IMG/VR virus record: IMGVR_UViG_3300018080_000003
Location: 79,728 to 143,727 of that record
Reading direction: 5' to 3' (one strand)
DNA length: 64,000 nt
Source of the DNA: a virus
The notes under the pieces were generated by a model, which saw only the letters and a list, made by a program, of their open reading frames with translations, had not been told where the DNA came from and did no database searches. Position 1 is the stretch's first letter. Each line of letters begins with the position of its first letter. The position numbers and the translations under genes were made by a program. Below are positions 46,061 to 55,073 of the stretch, piece by piece.

Positions 46061-49000
46061 CTAGAGGATGGCACCCCAGAGATGAACGGGGGTGGGAAGG
46101 TCGAAAGCGTTGCCGTTGCGACGGTAGTTCTCCCGGAAGATATCACCGACGAACTCTTGCTGGCGAGCAGAGGCAAACTCCTCGTTGAAGTCGTCGAACA
46201 TGCTTTCAGCGAACGTCGGCTCGACCACGGTAGAGCGCTCTCGGATCGACTCGTACGCTCGGATGATGCCTTCAGGGCGCTCCAGGCTCATGCCTTGGCG
46301 CCGAAGCATGCGACGAAGCTCGTCTTCCTGGGCAGGGGCGCAAGGCACCTTGTAGCTCTTCATGATCTCAACCAGGAGCGACGTGAACTCAGGACGCTGG
46401 ATGTACTGCTTGCCCTTCTGGCGCCCCTGGATGATCTCCCAAAGCCGCCGCGCGATCCGGCGCGCAACACACTCAGAGTGGGCCTGATGCCGGAGCGCGA
46501 AGTCTTCCTTGAAAGCCATCGTGTGCACAATGGTCTGGCTCTCGATGTTGAACAGCTCACGGAACGCCGACAGAGGAGCCTTGTCACACAGGGCGACGAG
46601 TCTCAGGGCTCTGTCCTCGGCGGCTTCTTTGCCAAACAACTTTCGCACCTCGTTCAAGTAGAACCGCTGACGCTTGCCGCCGGCTCCCACCGTCTGAAGC
46701 TCCCCCTTCTTCCGCTTCTTGATCAAAGCCATCGCGTCATACCCAGGCTGGTTGGCCACCCTTGAGACGAACACCTCCAGCTCGTCAGAGACGCGCTGCG
46801 CAGCAGCCTCGAAGCTCCGCGTGTTGACCTGACCTCGGCTTCTCGCCTTCTCCTCTTGCAGCTGATCTAGCGAACCATCGATGCTGCAAAGCGCGTCGAT
46901 GAACTTCGCGACGTCTACACGAGAGAACCGATCGAACTGACGCTTCATGCTGCGGACGGGCTGATTGGTCGCAGCAGCCAGCCAGTCCAGCATCTCCTCG
47001 CGCTCGTCAAACGGAAGATCGTAGACCGGGTCACTGTCTGCATACCAAGCCGGAGCCAGATCGCTCATGGGCTGCGGCGTCTGCTGCTTCTTCTCCCAGC
47101 CCTCTGGCGTGCCTGGTGTCGTGCGGTACTGGCCGCCACGGACGCGGAACCAAGCGATGATCTCCTCCGGAAGGTGCTCCCGAAACACCTCACGCGGCTC
47201 AGGCGCCCTGAAGCTACCTCGAAGCTTCGTCTCCGGCCACGGCGCCTCAGGCGCAACGAAGCGTCCCTCTCGGCCCGAAAGAACGTCTTGGACCTGCGCC
47301 GTCACCTTCAGCGACTCTTCGATCCACTTCTCCAGCGCGAGTACGCGGGTGAACTTCCCTGCATCAGAAGCCCACTCCATCCAAAGCTCAGACAGACCTC
47401 GGCACACACCATCATCTGGTCCGCAGTCTCCGACCTGCCCGGGGCTCATCACTGGCATCGCGGGGGAAAGCTTTCCGTCCGTGCCAAGCCACCAGTTGAG
47501 CCCGCTCTCCTTTCCGGAGAAGACCCAGTTGGCCAAGTCCAGACCAGCGGGGCCGTAGAGCCTCCCGTCGTCTGCTCTTGCACGCTGACGCTGGCGCGCT
47601 TCTTCGATCTTCGGGTCAAGCACGATCGGTTCATCATCCGGCTCGTCAAAGCGACCCACCAGCTTGCCGAAGTCCTCGAAGCTTAGATCCTCATCATCCT
47701 CATCTTCATCGAAGTCCTCGTCGAACTCACTTTGGTTCGGGATGAACTCCATCTTGGAGACCAAGCTCTGCTTCTTGCGGCCTCCGCTCTTGATGAGCTG
47801 CTGCCGGTTGCCCTTCTCGCCCCAATGGACCCGGTAGATGATGCAGAGCCGTCGAATCGACTCGGCGTCCAGACTCAAGCAGGTTTGAATCTTCGTATCC
47901 TCGCCGCTCGTCAGACGCTTGCCTCGACGCTTCTCGATGTTCTGGATGAAAGCTTCTTCGCTCGAAGGCCCTGGCGCGCTGCCCAGATCCTCGAACTCCA
48001 CCGCCTCGACCGGCTCAACTTCTCGGGTTTGAGGTCGCGCTGGGCGACGTTCCTCGGCTTGAGGTCGCGCCGGGCGAAGACGGGGGCGCGGCGCCTCGGG
48101 GACACCCATGGGCTCGATGTCCTCAGAAGAGATCGTCGGCACCTCAGGCTCAGGCGGAAGCTCACGGAACGAACGCCCAGGTACTGTCGCCCTGGGGGCG
48201 ACGCGGGCCCCCGATGGGGCCTCGGGCTGGGGCCGGAGCCGGAACGGCTCCGCGATCATCTTCTCCTCGTCGAACTCCTCGATGTAGAGGCCCGTCGTCG
48301 CAACACTCGTGTGGCCGAGCATCTTCTGAACCCGGTTCATGGGCGTTCCGCCTTCGATGGCGATGCGCGCGAACAAGCCACGCAAACCATGAGGGTGCGC
48401 TCGCTGGAAGTCCGGGCTTCCCGGCTCGATACCAGCCTTTTCCGCTCGACGGCGAAGCATCATCGCGATCCCCGGGCGCGTGAGACCTGCCTCGCCCGTG
48501 CCCGCGTTCGCGCCCCAGTAGGCAACGGCCGGGATGAGAGGCGCATCGTCGCGGCTCAAGAGCGACGCCGCGCGGCTCTTGCCCTGGTAACGGAGCTGGT
48601 GCTCTGCCATTTTCTGGATGCGGACATCCATCTCCACCAGGGCACGCTGCGCAGCAGGAGGCACGATCACCTTGCGCTTCTTGTTCCGCTTGCCAAGCAG
48701 CGTCACCATCGGCCGGTCGTAGTCACGACGCTTCAGGCGATGGACCTCCACCGAACGCGCACCCGTCTGCGCCATGAAGATAAGCAACGCACGATCCCGG
48801 ACGTCCTTGAACGTCGGCTCTCGCCCTCGGATGGGCGGGGGCACAGGACGGCCCCAGAATGCAGCCTCTGCCGCTGCCAAGGCACCGCCGCCGTGCGTTC
48901 GTGTGAACGTCGTAGCCAACAGCCGCAGGAAGAACGTCAAGGGCGTCTGCTTGGCCTTGCGCGCCTGCTGTCTGAAGCTCGGTGCCTCACTGAGCACCTG

Positions 49001-49729
49001 CTTCAGCGGCGGCGTCCAGATGTTGAACCGCAAGAGCGGCTCCTCACGACCCGGCACGTTCTCCGTGCTGCTCGTGATGAAGTACTTCCAGAGCGAGCTG
49101 AGGGCGCTCAAGCGCGTGACCATCATGGACGCACGCTCGGCGCCTGAAGGCGCCTGGACCTTCGGGACGTAGTACCGAAACACATCCTCAGGAGGCCGAA
49201 TGACAGCGCCTCCGTTCGCTCGTCGATATTCTTCAACCGTGGGTGTCCTCACCAGGGTCTTGGCTCTTACCAGACAGCCCAACCGCTTCACGTACCAGTC
49301 GTAGCTGCGCGTCATGAAGGTCTTGGTACGCAAACCCTCCAAGTTGATGCCAGGGTTGTCCTTCACGACCTCGAAGATGATGAGATCATCCCGGCGACTC
49401 GGGTCAGCACGCAACCGCTCCTCCGTCAGAGGGTCGTCGTGCTCACGCAGCCACCGAGCGAACTCTACCGCATCTGCACGCCGCACTTGGTCGGGAGTGA
49501 CGATTCGACCCTTCTCTTTACGGTACCACTCGAAGAACTGGAGAATGGAAAAGCTGTAGCTTCTCAGGGTGTTACGGCTCCTGATCGCACGAAGAAAGTC
49601 CACCAGCGCCGAAGTGAAGGCCTGACCACGAGGCTGGTACTTCCACTCCTGTCCGATCTGACCGAGGGTCAGCTCCGTTCGGGTCTGCTGATCCTGCGGC
49701 TTGTCGAGGCTGATGACACTCTGGGCCAC
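46061..49729 (-). CDS. Tyrosine recombinase fused to a 700-residue C-terminal extension
   Basis: 1222 residues. R325 in QTGARSVEVHRLKRRD, K in LGKRNKKRKV, H447 and R450 in HPHGLR, H473 in LGHTSVATTG and Y482 in LYIEEF give the complete tyrosine-recombinase set (residues 30-500), with an N-terminal SAM-like region. Then a proline/acid linker (500-620), a low-complexity DEDE region, and about 560 residues of helical and beta segments with no known domain. Integrases are usually 300-450 residues. It may be an integrase fused to a virion or partition domain, or a large transposase-like recombinase. Confidence 0.82.
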   Translation of the reverse strand: MAQSVISLDKPQDQQTRTELTLGQIGQEWKYQPRGQAFTSALVDFLRAIRSRNTLRSYSFSILQFFEWYRKEKGRIVTPDQVRRADAVEFARWLREHDDPLTEERLRADPSRRDDLIIFEVVKDNPGINLEGLRTKTFMTRSYDWYVKRLGCLVRAKTLVRTPTVEEYRRANGGAVIRPPEDVFRYYVPKVQAPSGAERASMMVTRLSALSSLWKYFITSSTENVPGREEPLLRFNIWTPPLKQVLSEAPSFRQQARKAKQTPLTFFLRLLATTFTRTHGGGALAAAEAAFWGRPVPPPIRGREPTFKDVRDRALLIFMAQTGARSVEVHRLKRRDYDRPMVTLLGKRNKKRKVIVPPAAQRALVEMDVRIQKMAEHQLRYQGKSRAASLLSRDDAPLIPAVAYWGANAGTGEAGLTRPGIAMMLRRRAEKAGIEPGSPDFQRAHPHGLRGLFARIAIEGGTPMNRVQKMLGHTSVATTGLYIEEFDEEKMIAEPFRLRPQPEAPSGARVAPRATVPGRSFRELPPEPEVPTISSEDIEPMGVPEAPRPRLRPARPQAEERRPARPQTREVEPVEAVEFEDLGSAPGPSSEEAFIQNIEKRRGKRLTSGEDTKIQTCLSLDAESIRRLCIIYRVHWGEKGNRQQLIKSGGRKKQSLVSKMEFIPNQSEFDEDFDEDEDDEDLSFEDFGKLVGRFDEPDDEPIVLDPKIEEARQRQRARADDGRLYGPAGLDLANWVFSGKESGLNWWLGTDGKLSPAMPVMSPGQVGDCGPDDGVCRGLSELWMEWASDAGKFTRVLALEKWIEESLKVTAQVQDVLSGREGRFVAPEAPWPETKLRGSFRAPEPREVFREHLPEEIIAWFRVRGGQYRTTPGTPEGWEKKQQTPQPMSDLAPAWYADSDPVYDLPFDEREEMLDWLAAATNQPVRSMKRQFDRFSRVDVAKFIDALCSIDGSLDQLQEEKARSRGQVNTRSFEAAAQRVSDELEVFVSRVANQPGYDAMALIKKRKKGELQTVGAGGKRQRFYLNEVRKLFGKEAAEDRALRLVALCDKAPLSAFRELFNIESQTIVHTMAFKEDFALRHQAHSECVARRIARRLWEIIQGRQKGKQYIQRPEFTSLLVEIMKSYKVPCAPAQEDELRRMLRRQGMSLERPEGIIRAYESIRERSTVVEPTFAESMFDDFNEEFASARQQEFVGDIFRENYRRNGNAFDLPTPVHLWGAIL

Positions 49730-49756
49730 GAGTCGATTCTACTGTAGAATCCGCGA

Positions 49757-49942
49757 TCAGTCTTCCGCTGAGCGCATCTGGGTGATGACATCGCCTTCAG
49801 ACTCGAACAGCGCAGCTTTCGCGTTCTTGTACAAGACTTCCGCAAAGACCTGCTCTCCGATATTCATGCACATGTCCCCGAATTCAGTAAGAGTCTTTGC
49901 GCTTCCCGTTCGGATGGCTCTCTCCGCTACTGAGGTCAGCAA
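49757..49942 (-). CDS. Small helical protein, 61 aa
   Basis: TTG start likely. AERAIRTGSAKTLTEFGDMCMNIGEQVF then acidic. Function unknown. Confidence 0.55.
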   Translation of the reverse strand: MLTSVAERAIRTGSAKTLTEFGDMCMNIGEQVFAEVLYKNAKAALFESEGDVITQMRSAED

Positions 49943-49965
49943 CCGCTTGAGCGAGGCTTCCGCGG

Positions 49966-50226
49966 TTACCTGTTACACGCCGTCACCTCCACGTCTAGAT
50001 CTCGCTCCGGCGCCTGTCCCGGTTCTTCCGGGCCTGGCGGCATATCGGGCCCGGGGATGAAATGGATCGTCAGCGTGACGAGCTGCCCGTCCTCTTGCTG
50101 AGTCCAGCTCATCCCATGGACAGAGCAGAGGTTGATCCCCATTTGGTTCGGGATGGCGTCGATTGGAAGCGGCGCCAGCTCGGGGTGGGCGATCAGCTCG
50201 TCAATGGTCTTGGTGGTGTGTTTCAT
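49966..50226 (-). CDS. Hypothetical protein, 86 aa
   Basis: MKHTTKTIDELIAHPELAPLPIDAI, then a WTQQEDGQLVTLTIHFIPG strand and an acidic, proline-rich tail. Overlaps the 3' end of the next upstream gene by 26 bases. Confidence 0.66.
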   Translation of the reverse strand: MKHTTKTIDELIAHPELAPLPIDAIPNQMGINLCSVHGMSWTQQEDGQLVTLTIHFIPGPDMPPGPEEPGQAPERDLDVEVTACNR

Positions 50227-50434
50227 GATAGATCTCTTCGCTCTCGGTGATGCCCAGCCGCTTCGCGGCGGCGAGGGGACACATGGTTACCGGGTCCTCG
50301 TCCTCTTTCCGGCGTTTGTCCCACTGGTAGTGTCGATACTCGATGAGCCCCTTGTGCAAGATCGCAAGCAGCAAGTAGACAACCGCCAGAGCGATCAAGA
50401 CCAACCCCGCCAGCTTCAGGACAGTCCAGATCAT
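50201..50434 (-). CDS. Small membrane protein, 77 aa
   Basis: Start MIWTVLK at 50434 (ATGA overlap). LAGLVLIALAVVYLLLAIL TM segment then basic KGLIEYRHYQWDKRRKEDED and a histidine-rich end. Function unknown. Confidence 0.66.
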   Translation of the reverse strand: MIWTVLKLAGLVLIALAVVYLLLAILHKGLIEYRHYQWDKRRKEDEDPVTMCPLAAAKRLGITESEEIYHETHHQDH

Positions 50435-51120
50435 CTCTTCTTTTTCGGCTTGTCCTTCACGGTCTTCGCTTCCAACTCGCGGTGATACTGCTTGATGAGC
50501 GGGTGCCAACGCACAGAGCGGCCCGGAGGAGCCTTCTCCTTCTTGCGAGCCTGGCTCACCAGCGCTTCCTTGCCCGACTTGCTGCGCATCAGGCGCTGAA
50601 TGACGCTCTTCGGCAGACAGAGCCGCTTGCGACCTCCAGAGAGGCTGTTGCTCGGAGCGCCACACTTGTCCGAGTAGTCCACGTCACCGCCACGCTTGAC
50701 GATGACCACGCGCCAGTCCTGCGTCGTCCAAGCGTAGCTCTGGTAGCCCGGAGCCCGGTTCTCGCGGTACCCGTTCAGCGTGTAAGCATTCGCTTCGAAA
50801 TCCCCCGCCTTGTACTCGGCGAGCGTCTGTTCAGCCCAGTCGCGACCAGAGTCGCCGCCCCACAAGAGCCACGCCTGGTAGCCCTTGCTGTCGACGCCCC
50901 AGCCCTTCCCCTTCTTGTCGACCTCGTGACGCGCGAAGTAGCTCACCATCCGCTTGATGGTCGAGAGCGACACCCGCTGCTGATTCGCGAGTTGAGAGCC
51001 CCGACGGATCCCCACTGACGTGCAGCAACGGCGACTCTGAGGCAACGAGTTCCGCAAGTCGATGCCCTTCTGGGCCTCGCGAGCGACCTCAAGCGGCGGG
51101 ATGAAAGACGGCTCAGACAT
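50431..51120 (-). CDS. Phage protein with WGGDSGR motif, 229 aa
   Basis: Residues 50-120 contain RMVSYFARHEVDKKGKGWG and YQAWLLWGGDSGRDWAEQTL, a pattern (R-M-x-S-Y-F-A-R-H-E-V-D-K...A-W-x-L-W-G-G-D-x-G-R) that recurs in uncharacterised phage proteins. The second half ends in a basic helical region. Function unknown; often adjacent to virion genes. Confidence 0.7.
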   Translation of the reverse strand: MSEPSFIPPLEVAREAQKGIDLRNSLPQSRRCCTSVGIRRGSQLANQQRVSLSTIKRMVSYFARHEVDKKGKGWGVDSKGYQAWLLWGGDSGRDWAEQTLAEYKAGDFEANAYTLNGYRENRAPGYQSYAWTTQDWRVVIVKRGGDVDYSDKCGAPSNSLSGGRKRLCLPKSVIQRLMRSKSGKEALVSQARKKEKAPPGRSVRWHPLIKQYHRELEAKTVKDKPKKKR

Positions 51121-51337
51121 GGGCTAGGTGGTCGGGATGAATATGAAAGGCGCCATGATCATCCAAGTCTCTACCAGTGCGAGTGTCAAAACGGCGAGAC
51201 CAAGACACCTCAGGCCGAAAGGGACCTGAACGCCGAACAACTCGCTTGAGTGTAACGACGTGCAAGCGCTTCTTGACGACCGAAGCCTGCAGAACATGAG
51301 AAGGGTCGGCGTTCTCAACGAGACGGATCGTCATCAT
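51113..51337 (-). CDS. Small basic protein, 74 aa
   Basis: ATGATG start at 51337/51334 shared with the previous stop. VLQASVVKKRLHVVTLKRVVRRSG, then SWSRRFDTRTGRD and an H-rich end. Function unknown. Confidence 0.66.
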   Translation of the reverse strand: MMTIRLVENADPSHVLQASVVKKRLHVVTLKRVVRRSGPFRPEVSWSRRFDTRTGRDLDDHGAFHIHPDHLAHV

Positions 51338-51771
51338 GCCTCCCAAGGTCGGCCGAACGCCTGCTCGAACTTTCGCTCGATGACCTCGTACATCGGAAGT
51401 TGAAGTGTAGCAGACTCGCGCTTGATCCAATCCCGGAAAGGCTTCGTCACCTTCATCGAGGTGAACGTCATCGCCTGCCGCTTTGCCTGCGCATCATCTG
51501 GGAGCTTGAGCCACAACGGCAGCTTGCCATGCCGCGCCACGTGTCCGATCAGGTTGCACAGCTCATCCGTCGGGCTGAACCAACCAGAATGCGTGTGACA
51601 CGACGCGAAATAGGACCGGAGCGCGACCTCCGTCCTGACCGTGCCTTCAGCTGTCGCAGTCAGCTCGATAACCCGAGGACTGAACGACTGTATCGTCGCC
51701 ACGCGCTCCTGCGGGTTCTTGGCGTACCCGATGAACACACGCCCGCAGTCGCTGCCCGCAAAGAGGATCAT
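51334..51771 (-). CDS. T5orf172/GIY-YIG-like protein, 145 aa
   Basis: Start at MILFAGSDCG (ATG ending 51771); upstream sequence is out-of-frame. GRVFIGYAKNPQERVATIQ, P-R-V-I-E-L-T-A-T-A-E-G, RTEVALRSYFA and GWFSPTDELC match the T5orf172/Mug113 branch of the GIY-YIG fold, with a conserved E in the R-x-E motif. The basic C-terminus (KRQAMTF...KRESA) may bind DNA. Possible nuclease. Preceded by a perfect hairpin at 51774-51790. Confidence 0.75.
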   Translation of the reverse strand: MILFAGSDCGRVFIGYAKNPQERVATIQSFSPRVIELTATAEGTVRTEVALRSYFASCHTHSGWFSPTDELCNLIGHVARHGKLPLWLKLPDDAQAKRQAMTFTSMKVTKPFRDWIKRESATLQLPMYEVIERKFEQAFGRPWEA

Positions 51772-51773
51772 CT

Positions 51774-51790
51774 TGGGTAGAAAGTCTACC
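51774..51790 (-). promoter_or_regulatory. Start-proximal hairpin of the GIY-YIG-like gene
   Basis: GGGTAGA-CTT-TCTACCC, 7 bp perfect, directly in front of AAG-ATG with no usable ribosome site otherwise. It lies between the upstream TAG (51795) and the ATG. May block initiation. Confidence 0.5.
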
Positions 51791-51794
51791 CGAA

Positions 51795-52529
51795 CTAGTA
51801 GAGCATATCCAGCAGCTCGCGGTCCTTGTCCGAGAGCGTGCCGCGCTTCTTGCCTTCCATTAGGTCCTGGAAGGTGTTGTCGTCGAGGATGGCCCAAACG
51901 TAGGGCTCATCAGCCAGCAGTGAACCGAAGGCGCGATGGTTGCCGTCACGGATGGTGAATGACCAAGAGCCGAGATCGCCTTCCTCGTTCTCCACCGCAT
52001 CGCGAAGAGCTTGTTCCATCTCCTCCTTCATCTCCTCGTACTCTTCCTCGCCAGGCTCGCCGTAAGCGCTGAGGTACTCGCCTGGATCAACGAGGTACTC
52101 ATCCAGGTCATCATCCCCCGTTGAGTACGGCTCATCCATGTCGTCGCCACCGGAGCCATGGTACTCGATGCTCTCCTTGACGCTCTGGAGATCGATCTTG
52201 CTGGCCGTCCCATACGGCGCGATGAAGTAGACCTTCTCAGGGTGGTGGATGACGCCCTGCATGACCGCGTTCAGTTTCTCGGGATAGAAGATGTTCCCCT
52301 CGATGTGAAGCGCGTAGTCAGGGTCGACCCGGAGCATGCGACCCTTGTCTCCGATCCAGATCACATTCCGGCCAGTGTAGAGATTCTCAGGTTCGCGCTC
52401 TTCGGCCTCTTCCCCCAACTCACCAGAAGCGGAGCCAGGATAGTATTCCTCGAAGTCATCATACGACGCACTGTCATCCACCAACGACTCCAGCGCCGGA
52501 AGATGGCCCGGGTTCATGCTGTATTTCAT
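51795..52529 (-). CDS. Hypothetical protein with ParB-like DGNHR motif, 244 aa
   Basis: N-terminal half acidic (DDSASYDDFEEYYPGS), WIGDKGRMLRV beta, then an acidic linker (DEYLVDPGEYL), and RDGNHRAFGSLLADEPYVWAILDD, which resembles the DGNHR core of ParB/Srx-like nucleotide-binding proteins. C-terminal helices. Function unknown. Confidence 0.7.
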   Translation of the reverse strand: MKYSMNPGHLPALESLVDDSASYDDFEEYYPGSASGELGEEAEEREPENLYTGRNVIWIGDKGRMLRVDPDYALHIEGNIFYPEKLNAVMQGVIHHPEKVYFIAPYGTASKIDLQSVKESIEYHGSGGDDMDEPYSTGDDDLDEYLVDPGEYLSAYGEPGEEEYEEMKEEMEQALRDAVENEEGDLGSWSFTIRDGNHRAFGSLLADEPYVWAILDDNTFQDLMEGKKRGTLSDKDRELLDMLY

Positions 52530-53371
52530 GACCGCGTGAATACCCTGAAAAGAAGGAAAGCTCCAAGCGCTACACCGCCAACGATGAGCATCTCGTCACC
52601 ACCCAGCGTGTTGATGATGCTTGGCCGAGGCTGGCCGCTGCCAGGGTCTATGACCGGGAGGCCCATCGGTGAATCGATGGGTCCCTTCCCCTTGTCCACC
52701 CAGCGCTGGATGGGACCTTGCCAGACCTGGTCGGCGATCTTCGTATGCCCATGGCCCAGCGGGTACGAGGGGAAGTGGGCCAAGATGACGTTCCCTAGCT
52801 GCCAGACCTCCTCAGGCGCCGGTGTGATCCCAAAAAAGTCGCTCCGGCGCGTGAAGAGCTGTCCCGTTCGGTCCTCGACTGCGGCCTGAATAGCCTTCAG
52901 GTTCTCGATACCTGTCGCCCACTGACCGTTGGGGTTCGGAGAGGCTGTCGCGATGAAGAGCTTGTCCCCGGGCCCCACGACGGTGTCGACCGCAAACTGG
53001 GTGAAGCCCTCGATCGCAGGAGGGACACGGCCCTGCTTGTTCACCCAGGTCGACGTGTACGTAGCGTCAGCCAGATGGACCGCAGCCGTGCGCTTGCGAT
53101 AGTTGTCATCAAGCAAGCATCGCTTCACAAGGCTACCGCCCGCGCTGAAAGCGCCCCAGTAGATGTCCTCCACCTCGGCGCCAGGGACGTTCACCTTCGT
53201 GAAGAGAAGCTCCGGGGCCAACATCAGCTGCTCGCCGATATTTGGGCAGTCCGGGCGGCCCGTCTTTCGGCCATCACCAGTGCAGCTGATAAACTTGCGC
53301 GTCGACCCCTGAAGCGTGGCCCCAGGGACCTGGAATTCTGCAACCGGTCCTGTCCAAACGACGAGCTTCAT
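52526..53371 (-). CDS. Alpha/beta-hydrolase-like protein with C-terminal TM, 281 aa
   Basis: YWGAFSAGGSLVKR holds a nucleophile elbow (A-F-S76-A-G), followed by VHLADATYTSTW and LGHGHTKIADQVW, placing a serine, aspartate and histidine in hydrolase order. C-terminus has a TM segment MLIVGGVALGAFLLF. In a minus run of virion-type genes, so it may be a virion-associated esterase. Not certain. Confidence 0.66.
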   Translation of the reverse strand: MKLVVWTGPVAEFQVPGATLQGSTRKFISCTGDGRKTGRPDCPNIGEQLMLAPELLFTKVNVPGAEVEDIYWGAFSAGGSLVKRCLLDDNYRKRTAAVHLADATYTSTWVNKQGRVPPAIEGFTQFAVDTVVGPGDKLFIATASPNPNGQWATGIENLKAIQAAVEDRTGQLFTRRSDFFGITPAPEEVWQLGNVILAHFPSYPLGHGHTKIADQVWQGPIQRWVDKGKGPIDSPMGLPVIDPGSGQPRPSIINTLGGDEMLIVGGVALGAFLLFRVFTRS

Positions 53372-53979
53372 GATCCGATGCCAAGTTCTCGCACTTCGTT
53401 GCCGTTGACGACCAAGTACTCGAAGAAAAGGTCTTCCAGGCCATGGCCCCAGACTCCGTAGTAATCAGGCTCCTCGTAGATCTTCTCGTAGGCCCGAGCA
53501 AGCGACCAAACAAGCCAGCCCACCGTCATGCAGTAGTAAGGACTGCGCCGCGCCAGATCATATGGCTGGACTTCGACACCCACCGCTTGGTTGAGCGGAT
53601 AGTCGATGTTTGCTCGCATCGCCAAAGCATCTGGACTCCTGTGCCTGCCGTAGCTTCCAGTGACCACCTTCTCCATGTAGCGAACAGAGGAGGTTGCACG
53701 ACGAGGCTTGCCGTTCACTCTCACCGCCACCTTAGTGGCCCCGGAAATGAGAGCATCGGCAGCATGCGGGCCGAAACGAAGCACATCGATCAGCTTCAAG
53801 TCCAGAGAGATGTTGCGAGATGACAGAGCACTAGGCTCCTCTGCCATCTTGAATCGCTTGTCCATCAGCTTGGGCTCAGGCACAGACACCCAGTCAGGAG
53901 ACGGCTTCGTGTCCCAATTGCCCATGAACTTCGCACGCAGCTCCTTTGGAGCTTTCAACTCTCTCGGCGTAACCATCAT
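53368..53979 (-). CDS. Hypothetical protein, 203 aa
   Basis: ATGATG start after AAGGAGAC. Basic helices (KELRAKFMGNWD), R-G-x-x-A beta, YCMTVGWLVWSLARAY hydrophobic segment. Function unknown. Confidence 0.7.
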   Translation of the reverse strand: MMVTPRELKAPKELRAKFMGNWDTKPSPDWVSVPEPKLMDKRFKMAEEPSALSSRNISLDLKLIDVLRFGPHAADALISGATKVAVRVNGKPRRATSSVRYMEKVVTGSYGRHRSPDALAMRANIDYPLNQAVGVEVQPYDLARRSPYYCMTVGWLVWSLARAYEKIYEEPDYYGVWGHGLEDLFFEYLVVNGNEVRELGIGS

Positions 53980-54197
53980 CGTCTCCTTGGCGTCAAGCCA
54001 TGCGCGTGCATCATCCCGTAGCGCATCCCATGCTGAGGCGCGCGCTGCGGGCTACTGCAAGGCTTCATCGACACGTCTCCACAGCGACTACACCGAAACA
54101 CCAGCCAAAGCTGGCCCGACTGGTCATACGCACTGCCCATCAACGCGTACGGATGCGCCCCGATGGGCGCTGTGGGAACCTGCCGATGGTCGATCAT
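53976..54197 (-). CDS. Small CxxC protein, 73 aa
   Basis: FRCSRCGDVSMKPCSSPQRAP has C-x2-C and a further C; H/M-rich end. Possibly zinc binding. ATGA overlaps on both sides. Confidence 0.66.
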   Translation of the reverse strand: MIDHRQVPTAPIGAHPYALMGSAYDQSGQLWLVFRCSRCGDVSMKPCSSPQRAPQHGMRYGMMHAHGLTPRRR

Positions 54198-54691
54198 CGC
54201 GTGTCCTGAAGATGGCGCGGAAAGCGTCCCCGAGGATGGCGCTGACGGTAGTTCTTGCGAGCCGTCCGAAGGGCGATGGCCACCGCCTGCTTCTGCGGGA
54301 AACCTTCGTCCATGAGCATCGAGATGTTGTCGCTGATCATCTCACGCGACCAGCCACGTCGCAGCGGATTCTTCTCGTAGGGCGCATGAAAGTTGTACTC
54401 GTCTGTCACATCGCCACGATGGTTGACGACACGAAAACGGCCCTGCCAACCGTAATCCTCCTGAGAAGACTCAAGACTCGAAACCGCTTTTTTGCGAGAA
54501 GAGAAAGGCTGGTCAAACCAAGCTCCAGTGCTGACCCACCCTTCCCCAGGGATATGTTGCTCGATATACCAGAGGGGCTTCCCGGAGTTCGCGATGTAGA
54601 AGTCCATCGCGCCCCCGTGCTTCAGCAGCTCTTCTCTCGACACATCGATCGTGACCGTGTCATCATGCTTCTTACGCCTACGCTTCGCCAT
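54194..54691 (-). CDS. Hypothetical phage protein with QKQAVAIAL motif, 165 aa
   Basis: Basic start MAKRRRKKHD, IANSGKPLWYIEQHIPGEGW beta, then ISDNISMLMDEGFPQKQAVAIALRTAR, a segment shared by many phage proteins (I-S-x-N-I-x-x-L-M-x-E-G-x-P-Q-x-Q-A-V-A-I-A-L), probably a partner-binding helix. Confidence 0.72.
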   Translation of the reverse strand: MAKRRRKKHDDTVTIDVSREELLKHGGAMDFYIANSGKPLWYIEQHIPGEGWVSTGAWFDQPFSSRKKAVSSLESSQEDYGWQGRFRVVNHRGDVTDEYNFHAPYEKNPLRRGWSREMISDNISMLMDEGFPQKQAVAIALRTARKNYRQRHPRGRFPRHLQDTR

Positions 54692-55073
54692 CTTCCTTCA
54701 TCACCTGTTCGTAGATATCCAGAGGGGGCTCCGACTCCATCAGGTCTTCACCAGTGACGGCCGGCATCGACGGTTGGGTGTCCGTCTTCGGGACAGTGTC
54801 GGGCTCCGTGTCCGGAGGTGGAGGGACGGATTGCCTGAAATTCCTCAGGATCCATTCGTCCCATCCCTTGTGGATCTCTTTGACCCCCTTGTCAGATCCA
54901 AGAATCCGCTGAATCTCGCCAACCGGATCACCCCCGGCTGCCGCGATACCCTGCGCTGCCTTCAGAGCGATCGACGTGATGCTCGCGACGATCCCTGCCG
55001 GGCCCGGAGCGGCTGACGCCGCCTTCGCTACCTCCGAGGCCTGGCCCAGTGCTTCCGCTACTTCCTTGCTCAT
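54678..55073 (-). CDS. Helical protein with proline-rich tail, 131 aa
   Basis: Alanine-rich helices (SITSIALKAAQGIAAAGGD), then PPPPDTEPDTVPKTDTQP and an acidic end. Overlaps the 3' end of the lipoprotein frame by 146 bases on a different frame. Confidence 0.65.
   Translation of the reverse strand: MSKEVAEALGQASEVAKAASAAPGPAGIVASITSIALKAAQGIAAAGGDPVGEIQRILGSDKGVKEIHKGWDEWILRNFRQSVPPPPDTEPDTVPKTDTQPSMPAVTGEDLMESEPPLDIYEQVMKEDGEA

Noticed and set aside
47732-49147. Plus-strand open frame of 471 codons inside the recombinase gene
   Set aside because: Antisense of the well-supported tyrosine recombinase; arginine/histidine/leucine composition without motifs.
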